DNA of 61,490 nt from Streptococcus azizii (GTDB taxonomy: Bacteria; Bacillota; Bacilli; Lactobacillales; Streptococcaceae). This document shows, piece after piece, positions 36,200-46,851 of this stretch (positions are counted from its first letter, which is position 1; every line of letters starts with the position of its first letter). Under the pieces are notes generated by a model, which saw only the letters and a program-made list of their open reading frames with translations, had not been told where the DNA came from and did no database searches. Position numbers and translations under genes: made by a program. Location of the stretch: positions 1-61,490 of the forward strand of contig NZ_MSPR01000015.1 in NCBI RefSeq assembly GCF_001984715.1, written 5' to 3'.

Positions 36200-37273
36200 T
36201 TAGTATCGCTTGATTAGTTCAACAGTTGAACGGTCAAGTTTTTTGACAATAGCTTGTAGAAATGCCTGGGCTTGCAAGAAATCGTCCATATTGTATAGCG
36301 TTTGATGTGAGTGGATATAACGGGCGCAAACACCGATTGTGGTGGACGGAATCCCGTGGTGTTTTAGGTGGGCAGCACCGGCATCGGTCCCCCCTTTTGC
36401 GCAATAGTACTGAAATTTGATACCCGCTTCTTCGGCGGTTGTCAACAAGAAGTCTTTCATATTCTTTAACATGATGTGTCCCGGATCATAGAAACGTAGG
36501 AGGGTTCCTTCTCCGATAGCACCTTGCTCACCAAAGATGTCACCTGCTGGTGAACAATCTACAGCAAGGAAAATATCTGGTTTGAATTTGGTCGTAGAAG
36601 CGTGTGCACCTCGTAACCCTACTTCTTCTTGTACGTTAGCACCTGCGATTAACTGATTTGGGAGCTGTAGGCCGGATAGATTTTCGAGCAGTTCGGTTAC
36701 CATAAGCACCCCGAATCGATTATCCCAAGATTTTGAAATGACATTGCGCCCAGTTGCTGTCAATAGGGTTTCACTTTTAGGGATAAGAAGATCGCCGGGA
36801 CGGACACCGAATGCCTCAGCTTCCTCTTTGGAACTAAATCCGGCATCAAAGATGACATCATTGATTGCAGGAAGCCCGGCGTTACCGTTCTTGCCGCGGG
36901 ATAGGTGCGGGGGCATGGATCCGGAAATAGCAGGGATTTGACGACCGTCTTGCAAGTGGAGTGAGAAGGCCTGACTGGATACGACCAATGGGTTCCAGCC
37001 ACCGATTTCAACGGTTCGGAAGGTCCCGTCTGCTTTAATCTGGCTAATCATGAAGCCCACTTCATCCATATGGGCGGATACCATGATACGCGGTGCGTCT
37101 GTCGTAGTCGCATCTTTAATCCCGAAAATACCTCCTAGACCATCCGTCTCGATTCGATCCACATGTGGAGTTATTTTGTGGCGAATATGGTCGCGGACTT
37201 CGTGCTCGAAGCCTGCAATACCTTGTAGCTCGGTAACTTCTTTGATTTTTTTGAATAAATTAGAATATGGCAT
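36200..37273 (-). CDS. pepA: Glutamyl aminopeptidase (M42 family)
   Basis: A 357-aa cytosolic metallopeptidase releasing N-terminal Glu/Asp from peptides. Metal and catalytic residues are visible: SAHMDEVGFM, NRFG with the bridging Asp before it, ANVQEEVGLRGA, AVDCSPAGD and the late CAKGGTDAGAAH His. M42 enzymes assemble as dodecamers. AGGAGGATC precedes ATG 37273. Confidence 0.94.
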   Translation of the reverse strand: MPYSNLFKKIKEVTELQGIAGFEHEVRDHIRHKITPHVDRIETDGLGGIFGIKDATTTDAPRIMVSAHMDEVGFMISQIKADGTFRTVEIGGWNPLVVSSQAFSLHLQDGRQIPAISGSMPPHLSRGKNGNAGLPAINDVIFDAGFSSKEEAEAFGVRPGDLLIPKSETLLTATGRNVISKSWDNRFGVLMVTELLENLSGLQLPNQLIAGANVQEEVGLRGAHASTTKFKPDIFLAVDCSPAGDIFGEQGAIGEGTLLRFYDPGHIMLKNMKDFLLTTAEEAGIKFQYYCAKGGTDAGAAHLKHHGIPSTTIGVCARYIHSHQTLYNMDDFLQAQAFLQAIVKKLDRSTVELIKRY

Positions 37274-37324
37274 AATGATCCTCCTAGCTACTATTTTATC
37301 ATGAATTGTGGTAAAATGTTGGGT

Positions 37325-37609
37325 ATGAAGAAGAAAAAACTAGCCTTATTAGTAGGGGTACTCGGAGTGGGAATGTTTGTGGCTGGCACACGATTTGCGG
37401 TGGCAGCATATGAAGACCAAAGGAAAGCTAAAGCGCTTCAGGAGGTCCGGGCATTCTTTGAAGAATATGGTAAGATTGCTACGGTATTTATTGATGAGAG
37501 AGGCTCGAGCAAGGAGCGCCTGATCGGTGGAGTCGTCATGGAGGATGAGCGGGTCTATCTATTTGAATATGAGGCTGGTGTCATTTGGTATGAGGAGGAG
37601 CAAGCATGA
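37325..37609 (+). CDS. DUF4651-family membrane-anchored protein
   Basis: A 94-aa protein with one N-terminal membrane segment (KKKKLALLVGVLGVGMFVAG) and a small extracytoplasmic domain. The function is unknown. I take ATG 37325 from the protein pattern; there is no ribosome site before it. The extended -10 TGGTAAAAT (37309-37317) ends only 7 nt upstream, which would make the mRNA leaderless. The stop overlaps the thioredoxin-like gene by 4 nt. Confidence 0.8.
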   Translation: MKKKKLALLVGVLGVGMFVAGTRFAVAAYEDQRKAKALQEVRAFFEEYGKIATVFIDERGSSKERLIGGVVMEDERVYLFEYEAGVIWYEEEQA

Positions 37610-37926
37610 TTATCCCAAAAAATATTGGAGAATTGGCCCATTTAGCAGAGCAAGAAGGGAAGCGAGTCTTTTTCTTTTCAGCAGCATGGTGTGGTGATTG
37701 TCGCTATATCAAACCCTTTTTACCAGAGATTGAGGCGGATAATCCAGATTTTCAATTTGTCTTAGTGGATAGAGATGACTATTTAGCAGTTGCTCAAGAA
37801 TGGAATGTATTTGGAATACCAAGTCTAGTTGTGCTTGAACAGGGGAAGGAAATTGGTCGTTTTGTCAATCGTGATCGTAAGACTAAACAGGAAATCAATG
37901 ATTTTTTAGCAAGCGTGAGAGGGTAA
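37606..37926 (+). CDS. Thioredoxin-family protein
   Basis: A 106-aa thioredoxin fold with active site CGDC (C29, C32) in FFSAAWCGDCRYIKPF and the cis-Pro loop GIPSLVV. It probably reduces disulfides in the cytoplasm. The ATGA overlap with the DUF4651 gene and the 3-nt gap to ytpR indicate a three-gene operon. Confidence 0.88.
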   Translation: MIIPKNIGELAHLAEQEGKRVFFFSAAWCGDCRYIKPFLPEIEADNPDFQFVLVDRDDYLAVAQEWNVFGIPSLVVLEQGKEIGRFVNRDRKTKQEINDFLASVRG

Positions 37927-37929
37927 AGA

Positions 37930-38556
37930 ATGATTTTTACATACAACAAAGAATATGTAGGCGATGTCTTGATGATTGTCGTTTCAGATAGCAAGAATGA
38001 GGCTCTAGAGGTTGAGCGGAAGGGCAATGTGGCGCGTGTTTTTCAGGTAGACAATCAAGAAACAGTTGCTTGGAATATTTTTCAAGTGTCTAGTTTGGTT
38101 GATATTACAGGGAGAGGTCAAGTCTTTTTGACAGATCAAGAAGTGGAGGCTCTCAATCAAGAATTGCAAAAAGAAGGTTTTGCAGAGCAGCTAGTCAATG
38201 ACAAGACTCCCAAATTCGTTGTCGGAGAAATCCTTGATGTCCTTGTTCATCCAGATAGTGATCACTTGCATATTTGCCAAGTTAAGATAGCAGAGGACAA
38301 GGTTGTTCAAATTGTTGCAGGAGCTCCTAATGTTGTTCAAGGCTTGAAAACCATTGTTGCCTTGCCAGGAGCCATGATGCCAAGTGGTAGCTTGATTTTT
38401 CCGGGTGAATTACGTGGGGAAAAGAGTTTCGGCATGATGTGTAGCCCTCGTGAGTTGCAACTTCCAAATGCACCGCAAAAACGTGGTATTATTGAATTGG
38501 GATCGGATGAAGTGGTTGGAACACCTTTTGATCCTGCAAAACATTGGCAAGGATAA
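37930..38556 (+). CDS. ytpR: YtpR-family tRNA-binding protein
   Basis: A 208-aa protein with an N-terminal DUF4479 region and a C-terminal OB-fold EMAP/tRNA-binding domain from about residue 95 (VGEILDVLVHPDSDHLHICQ), like the PheT N-terminal B2 domain. The molecular role is not established. It is the last gene of the operon and is followed by a terminator. Confidence 0.9.
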   Translation: MIFTYNKEYVGDVLMIVVSDSKNEALEVERKGNVARVFQVDNQETVAWNIFQVSSLVDITGRGQVFLTDQEVEALNQELQKEGFAEQLVNDKTPKFVVGEILDVLVHPDSDHLHICQVKIAEDKVVQIVAGAPNVVQGLKTIVALPGAMMPSGSLIFPGELRGEKSFGMMCSPRELQLPNAPQKRGIIELGSDEVVGTPFDPAKHWQG

Positions 38557-38568
38557 AAATAATAGATG

Positions 38569-38594
38569 AAAAGTTGGTTTCGGCCAGCTTTTTT
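38569..38594 (+). terminator. Terminator of the ytpR operon
   Basis: AAAAGTTGG pairs with CCAGCTTTT (one wobble), followed by TTTTTT, directly before the ssbB ComX box. Confidence 0.8.
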
Positions 38595-38604
38595 GATTGC
38601 TTTT

Positions 38605-38612
38605 TACGAATA
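38605..38612 (+). promoter_or_regulatory. ComX (SigX) box of ssbB
   Basis: An exact TACGAATA, 19 nt before the ssbB start, the same spacing as at comYA. Confidence 0.9.
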
Positions 38613-38631
38613 GACTAGCAGGAGGGTAAAA

Positions 38632-39027
38632 ATGTACAATAAAGTAATTATGATTGGCCGTTTGACGGCTCAACCGGAAGTAAACCAAACAGCAAGTGGG
38701 AAACAGGTCACACGGATAAGGCTAGCAGTGAATCGCCGGTTTAAAACAGGAGATGGAGAGCGAGAGACTGACTTTATTACGGCTGTCTTTTGGGGGAAGT
38801 TAGCTGAGATGCTGGCATCTTATGGTGGAAAAGGGAGTCTTATTTCTATTGATGGCGAGCTTCGCACGCGCAAATACGAAAAAAATGGCCAGAACCAATA
38901 TGTGACAGAGGTTCTTGGACATTCCTTTCAATTACTAGAAAGTCGCGCCCAGCGTGCCATGCGTGAAAATAATATGGGTGAGGATTTAGCTGACTTGGTA
39001 TTAGAGGCGGAGGCTCTCCCATTCTAG
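38632..39027 (+). CDS. ssbB: SsbB, competence-induced single-strand DNA-binding protein
   Basis: A 131-aa SSB with the OB-fold opening MYNKVIMIGRLTAQPEV. It is shorter than housekeeping SsbA and ends EAEALPF, keeping an acidic hydrophobic tip but lacking a long Gly/Gln linker. It protects incoming DNA strands during transformation. The ComX box and the GGAGGG ribosome site are directly upstream. Confidence 0.94.
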   Translation: MYNKVIMIGRLTAQPEVNQTASGKQVTRIRLAVNRRFKTGDGERETDFITAVFWGKLAEMLASYGGKGSLISIDGELRTRKYEKNGQNQYVTEVLGHSFQLLESRAQRAMRENNMGEDLADLVLEAEALPF

Positions 39028-39047
39028 ATAGATTTGAGGCCAATGTG

Positions 39048-39162
39048 TATACTCAATAAAAATCAACAGTAGACTAGGAAACGAAGGGGAAGCCTTGTTC
39101 TAGTTCAATTCCAATTCACCGAGACTTTTGACCAAGTATCCTTTTGATTTTTAAAGAGTATC
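39048..39162. repeat. RUP-like MITE, copy B
   Basis: About 115 bp with inverted ends TACTCAATAAAAATCAACAG and CTTTTGATTTTTAAAGAGTA, bearing TAGACTAGGAAACGAAGG and TTCACCGAGACTTTTGACC. It lies inverted relative to copy C. Confidence 0.78.
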
Positions 39163-39450
39163 ATCTTGTGACGTCCCTTGTTTTTAGGTAGTCCTGGAGG
39201 ATCGATGGTATCATTCTTGACATTTGAAAGAAGTTAAGCGATTGAAACGATGAATTGTCACAAAATGGGAGATTCTATGGCACCCTTTATCCTATATCAT
39301 TTTGAAGAGTTTAGGATTAAAAATAACTGTTGAGGGACTAGTGTCACCAAACTGTCTAGCTACTTTCCCTCAAAAGTAGTTACTAATATCTGAGTGGGAT
39401 AGTGGCGTTATCAGTCTTGAGTCCGATTTATGAAAAGGTAAAAAAATTCT
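39163..39450. other. Non-coding stretch between the RUP-like repeat and the groESL promoter
   Basis: About 290 bp with short reading frames broken by stops. No gene, RNA or repeat is recognised. It could be decayed mobile DNA, but I cannot show it. Confidence 0.4.
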
Positions 39451-39518
39451 CTTGACTATTTTTGACCAAATGATATAATAAAAACAATGAATTAGCACTT
39501 GGATACATAGAGTGCTAA
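39451..39518 (+). promoter_or_regulatory. groESL promoter with CtsR and CIRCE (HrcA) sites
   Basis: TTGACT (39452-39457), 16-nt spacer, TATAAT (39474-39479). The -35 overlaps a CtsR heptad pair (reverse strand GGTCAAA-AAT-AGTCAA). Downstream lies a CIRCE element TTAGCACTT-N9-GAGTGCTAA (39492-39518), one mismatch from consensus. Dual heat-shock control is therefore expected. Confidence 0.9.
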
Positions 39519-39545
39519 AATAGAATATATTCTTGGAGGTATGAT

Positions 39546-41470
<1,925 letters not shown>

Positions 41471-41502
41471 AGTTTGCGAATAGATTGAAATATCTAGAAA
41501 CT

Positions 41503-41544
41503 AGATTGAAGAAGGATCGTTTATGCCCCTCTTCAATCTTTTTT
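41503..41544 (+). terminator. Terminator of groESL
   Basis: AGATTGAAGAAGG pairs with CCTCTTCAATCT, followed by TTTTTT. The rest of the 315-bp gap to 41785 holds the operator described below. Confidence 0.88.
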
Positions 41545-41732
41545 GTTTCTGGTATGCTTGGTTGTCCCAGGCTTCTGGAACGGGATTGTTGAGACGGAGG
41601 CTCAAAAATGGGGGATAAAACTCCAAAGGAGTTTGCCTCGTCCGCACTGCATAAAGAGAATATGAATGGAGAAATCTTGCCAAGGCATTTTGAAATCATA
41701 GAGGGGATACTGGCGTGAGCAAATTATTTTTA

Positions 41733-41756
41733 TTTATCACTAATTAGTGATAAAAT
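41733..41756 (+). promoter_or_regulatory. 22-bp perfect palindrome over a promoter
   Basis: TTTATCACTAA followed by its exact inverted copy (41733-41754). The right arm contains the -10 TAAAAT (41751-41756). The form suits a dimeric repressor such as a MarR-type redox or quinone sensor. The cognate regulator is not in the window. Confidence 0.7.
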
Positions 41757-41785
41757 GACAGTAACAAAAGAAAAGGAGACATAAA

Positions 41786-42835
41786 ATGGTTGAATTGGGA
41801 ATTTCGACATTTGGAGAGACAACTCCACTTGAAAAGACAGGTCAGGCAGTAAGCCATGCGGAACGGATAAGAAATCTAGTCGAGGAGATTGAGCTGGCAG
41901 ATCAAGTAGGATTGGATGTGTATGCAGTTGGGGAACATCATTGGGAAGATTTTGCAGTATCGGCGCCCGAAATTGTGCTGGCTGCAGGTGCAGTTAATAC
42001 TAAGCATATTCGTCTGTCCAGTGCAGTGACAATCCTATCATCGATTGATCCGGTTCGTGTATATCAACAGTATGCGACGATTGATGCTTTGTCAAATGGC
42101 CGAGCAGAGATTATGGCAGGACGTGGTTCTTTTATCGAGTCCTTCCCTTTGTTTGGTTATGACTTGAAGGATTATGAAGCCTTGTTTGATGAGAAGTTAG
42201 AGATGCTCCTTGCGATAAAAAATGATACTCATCTAACTTGGCAGGGTCAGCATACGCAAAGTGTGGAGAATCGCCCAGTCTACCCAAGGGCAGTGCAAGA
42301 AGATTTTCCCATCAAAATTGCAACGGGAGGTAGTCCTGAGTCCACACAGAAGATAGCAAGCCAAGGGTTACCGATTGTCTATGCTATCATCGGTGGCAAT
42401 CCCCGTTATTTTAAGCCTTTGATTGATATGTACCGCAAAATTGGTCGTTTGAAAGGACATGATGAGTCCAAGATGACAGTCGGTGCACATTCGTGGGGAT
42501 GGATTGCTGAGGATAAGGGACAGGCTGAGAGAGACTACTTTTATCCGACCAAGCAGTTAGTGGATGCCATTAGCAAGGATAGACCATTCTGGAAAGAATT
42601 GACCTATGATGCCTACTTAAAGAATATTGGTGAGGAAGGGGCGATGTTTGTTGGGGATCCTGATACGGTAGCCAATAAGATGATTTGGATGATAGAGACT
42701 CTAGGTCTTGATAGCTTCATGCTCCATCTTCCGGTAGGCTCTATGCCTCATGAAGATACATTGAAAGCCATTCGTCTCTATGGGGAGAAGGTTGCGCCAA
42801 AGGTTCGGGCTTATTTCGATGCTAAAGAAAAATAA
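41786..42835 (+). CDS. LLM-class flavin-dependent oxidoreductase
   Basis: A 349-aa bacterial luciferase-like protein (TIM barrel) starting MVELGISTFGETTPLEKTGQ. It has the family blocks DQVGLDVYAVGEHHWEDFAV and YATIDALSNGRAEIMAGRGS. The substrate is not predictable. It is a single gene behind the palindrome, suggesting induction by a small molecule. AAGGAGA precedes the ATG. Confidence 0.88.
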   Translation: MVELGISTFGETTPLEKTGQAVSHAERIRNLVEEIELADQVGLDVYAVGEHHWEDFAVSAPEIVLAAGAVNTKHIRLSSAVTILSSIDPVRVYQQYATIDALSNGRAEIMAGRGSFIESFPLFGYDLKDYEALFDEKLEMLLAIKNDTHLTWQGQHTQSVENRPVYPRAVQEDFPIKIATGGSPESTQKIASQGLPIVYAIIGGNPRYFKPLIDMYRKIGRLKGHDESKMTVGAHSWGWIAEDKGQAERDYFYPTKQLVDAISKDRPFWKELTYDAYLKNIGEEGAMFVGDPDTVANKMIWMIETLGLDSFMLHLPVGSMPHEDTLKAIRLYGEKVAPKVRAYFDAKEK

Positions 42836-42871
42836 TTGTTGAGCAGGAAACGTTGCACTCTTCTCATACTA

Positions 42872-42992
42872 ATACTCTTTAAAAATCAAAAGGATACTTG
42901 GTCAAGAGTATCGGTGAATTGAACTTGGACTAGAACAAGGCTCTACTTTCCCCTTCATTTCCTAGTCTACTGTTGATTTTTAATTGAGTATA
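42872..42992. repeat. RUP-like MITE, copy C (most complete)
   Basis: About 120 bp: left end TACTCTTTAAAAATCAAAAG, right end CTGTTGATTTTTAATTGAGT, with inner TCGGTGAATTGAACTTGG and CATTTCCTAGTCTA. The ends form an imperfect inverted repeat flanked by TA. Confidence 0.8.
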
Positions 42993-43197
42993 AGCTCCAA
43001 CTCATTATCATTCCGGGACAGACTTTGAGAGCTGATCATCGGGGAAATTCGACACGACAAGCGCATGAAAAAATTTCGCTGTCAGATAACGATTTTTCAT
43101 AAAAAGTTATAGTTTTATCATGAAATTTTGTTGCAATATAGGTGAAAACGAGGATAAATCAAAGCAATTATGTAAATGTCGCGAAACTATTTTTGAA
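42993..43197. other. Non-coding stretch before the str operon
   Basis: About 200 bp with no gene, repeat or structured RNA that I can support. Confidence 0.4.
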
Positions 43198-43234
43198 AAA
43201 ATGCATGTGGCTAGAAAACAGTTACATGCATTTT
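43198..43234. terminator. Hairpin upstream of the rpsL promoter
   Basis: AAAATGCATGT pairs with ACATGCATTTT around a 15-nt loop. It insulates the str operon from upstream transcription. Confidence 0.7.
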
Positions 43235-43271
43235 CTTCATGCGTACGGCGTGGGAAATTCAAAAAAGATAG

Positions 43272-43347
43272 TTGACACAGAGTACCGTTTATGTTATGAT
43301 GATAAGCGGTACTTTTTACTTTTGGTCTCTCAAAAGTGTACAGAGAC
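43272..43347 (+). promoter_or_regulatory. rpsL promoter and bistable leader
   Basis: TTGACA (43272-43277), 17-nt spacer, TATGAT (43295-43300). In the leader ACTTTTG-GTCTCT-CAAAAGT (43318-43337), extended by GTAC/GTAC, competes with GTCTCT/AGAGAC (43325-43330 with 43342-43347). The two hairpins cannot coexist. Confidence 0.65.
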
Positions 43348-43439
43348 GTGCTGACAAATAGTTGCAAAGTACACACGGATAGAGGCTGTCACCAAGCGCT
43401 CTGTCAACCAAAAATAAAAAATGATACAGGAGAATGTAG

Positions 43440-43853
43440 ATGCCTACAATTAACCAGTTGGTACGTAAACCACGTAAGTCTAAAGTAGAAAAATCTAAAT
43501 CACCAGCTTTGAACGTTGGTTATAACAGCCGTAAAAAAGTTCAAACAAATGTTTCTTCACCACAAAAACGTGGTGTTGCAACTCGTGTTGGAACAATGAC
43601 ACCTAAAAAACCTAACTCTGCCCTTCGTAAATTTGCTCGTGTGCGTTTGAGCAACTTGATTGAAGTAACTGCTTATATCCCAGGAATCGGGCATAACTTA
43701 CAAGAACACAGCGTAGTGCTTCTTCGTGGTGGACGTGTAAAAGACCTTCCAGGGGTACGTTACCATATCGTTCGTGGTGCGCTTGATACAGCAGGTGTGA
43801 CAGATCGTAAACAAGGCCGTTCTAAATACGGTACAAAACGTCCAAAAGGGTAA
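43440..43853 (+). CDS. rpsL: Ribosomal protein S12
   Basis: The 137-aa S12 ([20 protein letters not shown]), with the decoding-centre loops [11 protein letters not shown] and [10 protein letters not shown] in wild-type form at the lysines where streptomycin resistance arises. It begins the str operon. GGAGAATGTAG precedes the ATG. Confidence 0.98.
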   Translation: MPTINQLVRKPRKSKVEKSKSPALNVGYNSRKKVQTNVSSPQKRGVATRVGTMTPKKPNSALRKFARVRLSNLIEVTAYIPGIGHNLQEHSVVLLRGGRVKDLPGVRYHIVRGALDTAGVTDRKQGRSKYGTKRPKG

Positions 43854-43870
43854 GAAAGGGGATAAGATAA

Positions 43871-44341
43871 ATGAGTCGTAAAAACCAAGCGCCTAAGCGC
43901 GAAGTATTGCCAGATCCGCTTTACAATTCAAAATTAGTAACACGTTTGATTAACCGCATCATGCTTGATGGAAAACGTGGTACAGCGGCTTCTATTGTAT
44001 ATGGTGCCTTTGAGCAAATCAAGGAAGCTACAGGAAATGACGCACTTGAAGTATTTGAAGCAGCGATGGAAAACATCATGCCTGTACTGGAAGTACGTGC
44101 GCGTCGTGTCGGTGGTTCTAACTACCAAGTTCCAGTTGAGGTTCGTCCAGAACGTCGTACAACCCTTGGACTTCGTTGGTTGGTAACTATTGCTCGTAAC
44201 CGTGGTGAGCATACGATGGTTGATCGTCTTGCAAAAGAAATCATGGATGCAGCAAACAACACAGGTGCGGCTGTTAAGAAACGTGAAGATACTCACCGTA
44301 TGGCTGAAGCGAACCGTGCGTTTGCTCACTTCAGATGGTAA
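43871..44341 (+). CDS. rpsG: Ribosomal protein S7
   Basis: The 156-aa S7 ([20 protein letters not shown]), which nucleates assembly of the 30S head. It lies 17 nt after rpsL. The 352-bp spacer to fusA is unusual in being highly structured. Confidence 0.98.
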   Translation: MSRKNQAPKREVLPDPLYNSKLVTRLINRIMLDGKRGTAASIVYGAFEQIKEATGNDALEVFEAAMENIMPVLEVRARRVGGSNYQVPVEVRPERRTTLGLRWLVTIARNRGEHTMVDRLAKEIMDAANNTGAAVKKREDTHRMAEANRAFAHFRW

Positions 44342-44356
44342 TATTAAGATACAAAG

Positions 44357-44640
44357 GGGGTGGCACATCGGCGAAAAACAGTGGAATGGTGAGTAGCTGT
44401 TGGCTATAAGAGGTTCTATCTGTATTCGCCGAGGGTGTGGCCAAAATTTAATTGAATAAGAGAAGGTTCTATCAGTAACTCTGTGTGAGAATGGGAGAAC
44501 TGAAGGGGATCAGTATCCGAAAAGATATACTGTTCTTGGGTTTCAGTAAGGAGGCTTCCTTATTCATATGACATGCGCAATATTTGCATCCTACTAATAA
44601 TAGTTAGCACAACGGCTAGGTCCTGCCTAACCGTTTTTTT
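44357..44640 (+). ncRNA. Candidate structured RNA in the rpsG-fusA spacer
   Basis: GGCACA (44362-44367) and CGGCGAA (44369-44375) pair with TTCGCCG (44425-44431) and TGTGGCC (44436-44442), closing a domain with an inner AACAG/CTGTT hairpin. Further hairpins include CAGTAT/ATACTG (about 44511-44532) and AAGGA/TCCTT (44548-44561). AGGTTCTATC occurs twice (44411, 44464). The stretch ends in a terminator (44611-44640). I match it to no known riboswitch, tmRNA, 6S, SRP or RNase P RNA. Confidence 0.5.
44611..44640 (+). terminator. Terminator before fusA
   Basis: AACGG-C-TAGG pairs with CCTA-A-CCGTT around TCCTG, followed by seven Ts. It would end rpsLG transcripts or the candidate RNA before the separate fusA promoter. 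Confidence 0.88.
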
Positions 44641-44651
44641 CTAAAATATGC

Positions 44652-44657
44652 TATAAT
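44652..44657 (+). promoter_or_regulatory. fusA promoter -10
   Basis: TATAAT in ATGCTATAATGAG, 37 nt before fusA and directly after the terminator, so fusA has its own promoter. No clear -35 is seen. Confidence 0.6.
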
Positions 44658-44693
44658 GAGATGTAAATAAATTTAACAATATAGGAGAACATA

Positions 44694-46775
44694 ATGGCAC
44701 GCGAATTTTCATTAGAAAAAACTCGTAATATCGGTATCATGGCCCACGTTGATGCTGGTAAAACAACTACAACTGAGCGTATTCTTTACTACACTGGTAA
44801 AATCCATAAAATCGGTGAAACACACGAAGGTGCTTCACAGATGGACTGGATGGAGCAAGAGCAAGAGCGTGGGATTACGATCACATCTGCTGCGACAACT
44901 GCACAGTGGAACAATCACCGTGTAAACATCATCGATACACCGGGACACGTGGACTTCACCATTGAGGTACAACGCTCTCTTCGTGTATTGGACGGTGCGG
45001 TAACGGTTCTTGACTCACAATCAGGGGTTGAGCCACAGACTGAAACAGTTTGGCGCCAAGCAACTGAATATGGTGTTCCTCGTATCGTATTTGCCAATAA
45101 AATGGATAAAATCGGTGCAGACTTCCTCTATTCAGTAAGTACCCTTCATGAGCGCTTGCAAGCAAATGCTCACCCAATCCAATTACCAATCGGTGCAGAA
45201 GATGATTTCCGTGGAATCATTGATTTGATCAAGATGAAAGCTGAAATCTACACAAATGACCTTGGGACAGACATTCTTGAAGAAGACATTCCAGCTGAGT
45301 ATCTTGACCAAGCTCAAGAATACCGTGAAAAATTGATTGAAGCAGTTGCGGAAACAGATGAAGAGTTGATGATGAAATACCTTGAAGGTGAAGAAATCAC
45401 AAACGAAGAGCTGAAAGCTGCTATCCGTAAAGCGACTATCAATGTGGAGTTCTTCCCAGTATTATGTGGTTCAGCCTTCAAAAACAAGGGTGTTCAGTTG
45501 ATGCTTGATGCGGTTATTGACTATCTTCCAAGTCCGATTGATATTCCAGCTATCAAAGGAATCAATCCAGATACAGATGCTGAAGAAGAGCGCCCAGCTT
45601 CAGATGAAGAGCCATTTGCAGCCCTTGCCTTCAAGATTATGACAGATCCATTTGTAGGTCGGTTGACCTTCTTCCGTGTGTATTCAGGTGTCCTTAATTC
45701 TGGTTCATACGTTATGAATACTTCCAAAGGAAAACGGGAACGTATCGGACGTATCCTGCAAATGCACGCCAATAGCCGTCAGGAAATCGAAACAGTTTAT
45801 TCTGGTGACATTGCTGCTGCTGTTGGTCTGAAAGATACAACAACTGGTGACTCATTGACAGATGAAAAAGCCAAGGTTATCCTTGAGTCCATTAACGTTC
45901 CAGAACCAGTTATTCAGTTGATGGTAGAGCCGAAGTCTAAGGCAGACCAAGATAAGATGGGGGTTGCCCTTTCTAAATTGGCTGAAGAAGATCCAACCTT
46001 CCGCGTTGAAACAAATGTTGAAACAGGGGAAACCGTCATCTCTGGTATGGGTGAGCTTCACTTGGATGTCCTTGTTGACCGTATGCGCCGTGAGTTCAAG
46101 GTGGAAGCGAATGTAGGTGCTCCTCAAGTATCGTACCGTGAAACCTTCCGTGCCTCAACTCAAGCTCGTGGATTCTTCAAGCGTCAATCAGGTGGTAAGG
46201 GTCAATTCGGTGATGTATGGATTGAATTTACTCCAAATGAAGAAGGAAAAGGATTCGAGTTTGAAAATGCAATCGTCGGTGGTGTGGTACCACGTGAATT
46301 CATCCCAGCGGTTGAAAAAGGATTGGTGGAGTCAATGGCTAATGGTGTGCTTGCAGGCTATCCAATCGTTGACGTGAAGGCAAAACTATATGATGGTTCA
46401 TACCATGATGTCGACTCATCTGAAACAGCCTTTAAAGTTGCAGCCTCTCTTGCCTTGAAAGAAGCCGCAAAATCTGCCCAACCAGTTATCCTTGAGCCGA
46501 TGATGCTTGTGACCGTCACTGCGCCAGAAGACAACCTTGGGGATGTTATGGGTCACGTGACTGCTCGCCGCGGACGGGTAGATGGTATGGAAGCTCGTGG
46601 AAATACACAAATCGTTCGTGCCTATGTGCCACTTGCTGAAATGTTCGGTTATGCAACTGTCCTTCGTTCAGCAACACAAGGACGCGGTACCTTTATGATG
46701 GTATTTGACCACTACGAAGATGTGCCGAAGTCAGTGCAAGATGAAATCATTAAGAAAAATGGTGGAAACGCATAA
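44694..46775 (+). CDS. fusA: Elongation factor G
   Basis: The 693-aa translocase GTPase. G1 is [20 protein letters not shown], with G2/G3 ([19 protein letters not shown]) and NKMDKIGAD in order. Domains III-V are complete, including GRRGRVDG-like [21 protein letters not shown] precedes ATG. Confidence 0.98.
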   Translation: MAREFSLEKTRNIGIMAHVDAGKTTTTERILYYTGKIHKIGETHEGASQMDWMEQEQERGITITSAATTAQWNNHRVNIIDTPGHVDFTIEVQRSLRVLDGAVTVLDSQSGVEPQTETVWRQATEYGVPRIVFANKMDKIGADFLYSVSTLHERLQANAHPIQLPIGAEDDFRGIIDLIKMKAEIYTNDLGTDILEEDIPAEYLDQAQEYREKLIEAVAETDEELMMKYLEGEEITNEELKAAIRKATINVEFFPVLCGSAFKNKGVQLMLDAVIDYLPSPIDIPAIKGINPDTDAEEERPASDEEPFAALAFKIMTDPFVGRLTFFRVYSGVLNSGSYVMNTSKGKRERIGRILQMHANSRQEIETVYSGDIAAAVGLKDTTTGDSLTDEKAKVILESINVPEPVIQLMVEPKSKADQDKMGVALSKLAEEDPTFRVETNVETGETVISGMGELHLDVLVDRMRREFKVEANVGAPQVSYRETFRASTQARGFFKRQSGGKGQFGDVWIEFTPNEEGKGFEFENAIVGGVVPREFIPAVEKGLVESMANGVLAGYPIVDVKAKLYDGSYHDVDSSETAFKVAASLALKEAAKSAQPVILEPMMLVTVTAPEDNLGDVMGHVTARRGRVDGMEARGNTQIVRAYVPLAEMFGYATVLRSATQGRGTFMMVFDHYEDVPKSVQDEIIKKNGGNA

Positions 46776-46784
46776 TTAGGTGCT

Positions 46785-46825
46785 AAAAAAGGATGAGGGG
46801 CTTAATTCTCCCCCATCCTCTTTTT
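46785..46825 (+). terminator. Terminator of fusA
   Basis: AAAAAAGGATGAGGGG pairs with CCCCCATCCTCTTTTT around a short loop. Confidence 0.88.
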
Positions 46826-46851
46826 GGTACGATGCATAAAGGAGTTGAATG

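Noticed and set aside
43142..43354. 70-codon frame before rpsL
   Set aside because: It covers the upstream terminator and the rpsL promoter, so it cannot be a conserved gene.
43560..43760. Streptomycin-resistance change in rpsL
   Set aside because: Both key lysine loops read as wild type.
44342..44450. T-box riboswitch in the rpsG-fusA spacer
   Set aside because: GGTGGCACA looks like the T-box GGTGG core at first sight, but stem I features and the antiterminator/terminator pair are missing and fusA is not a T-box target.
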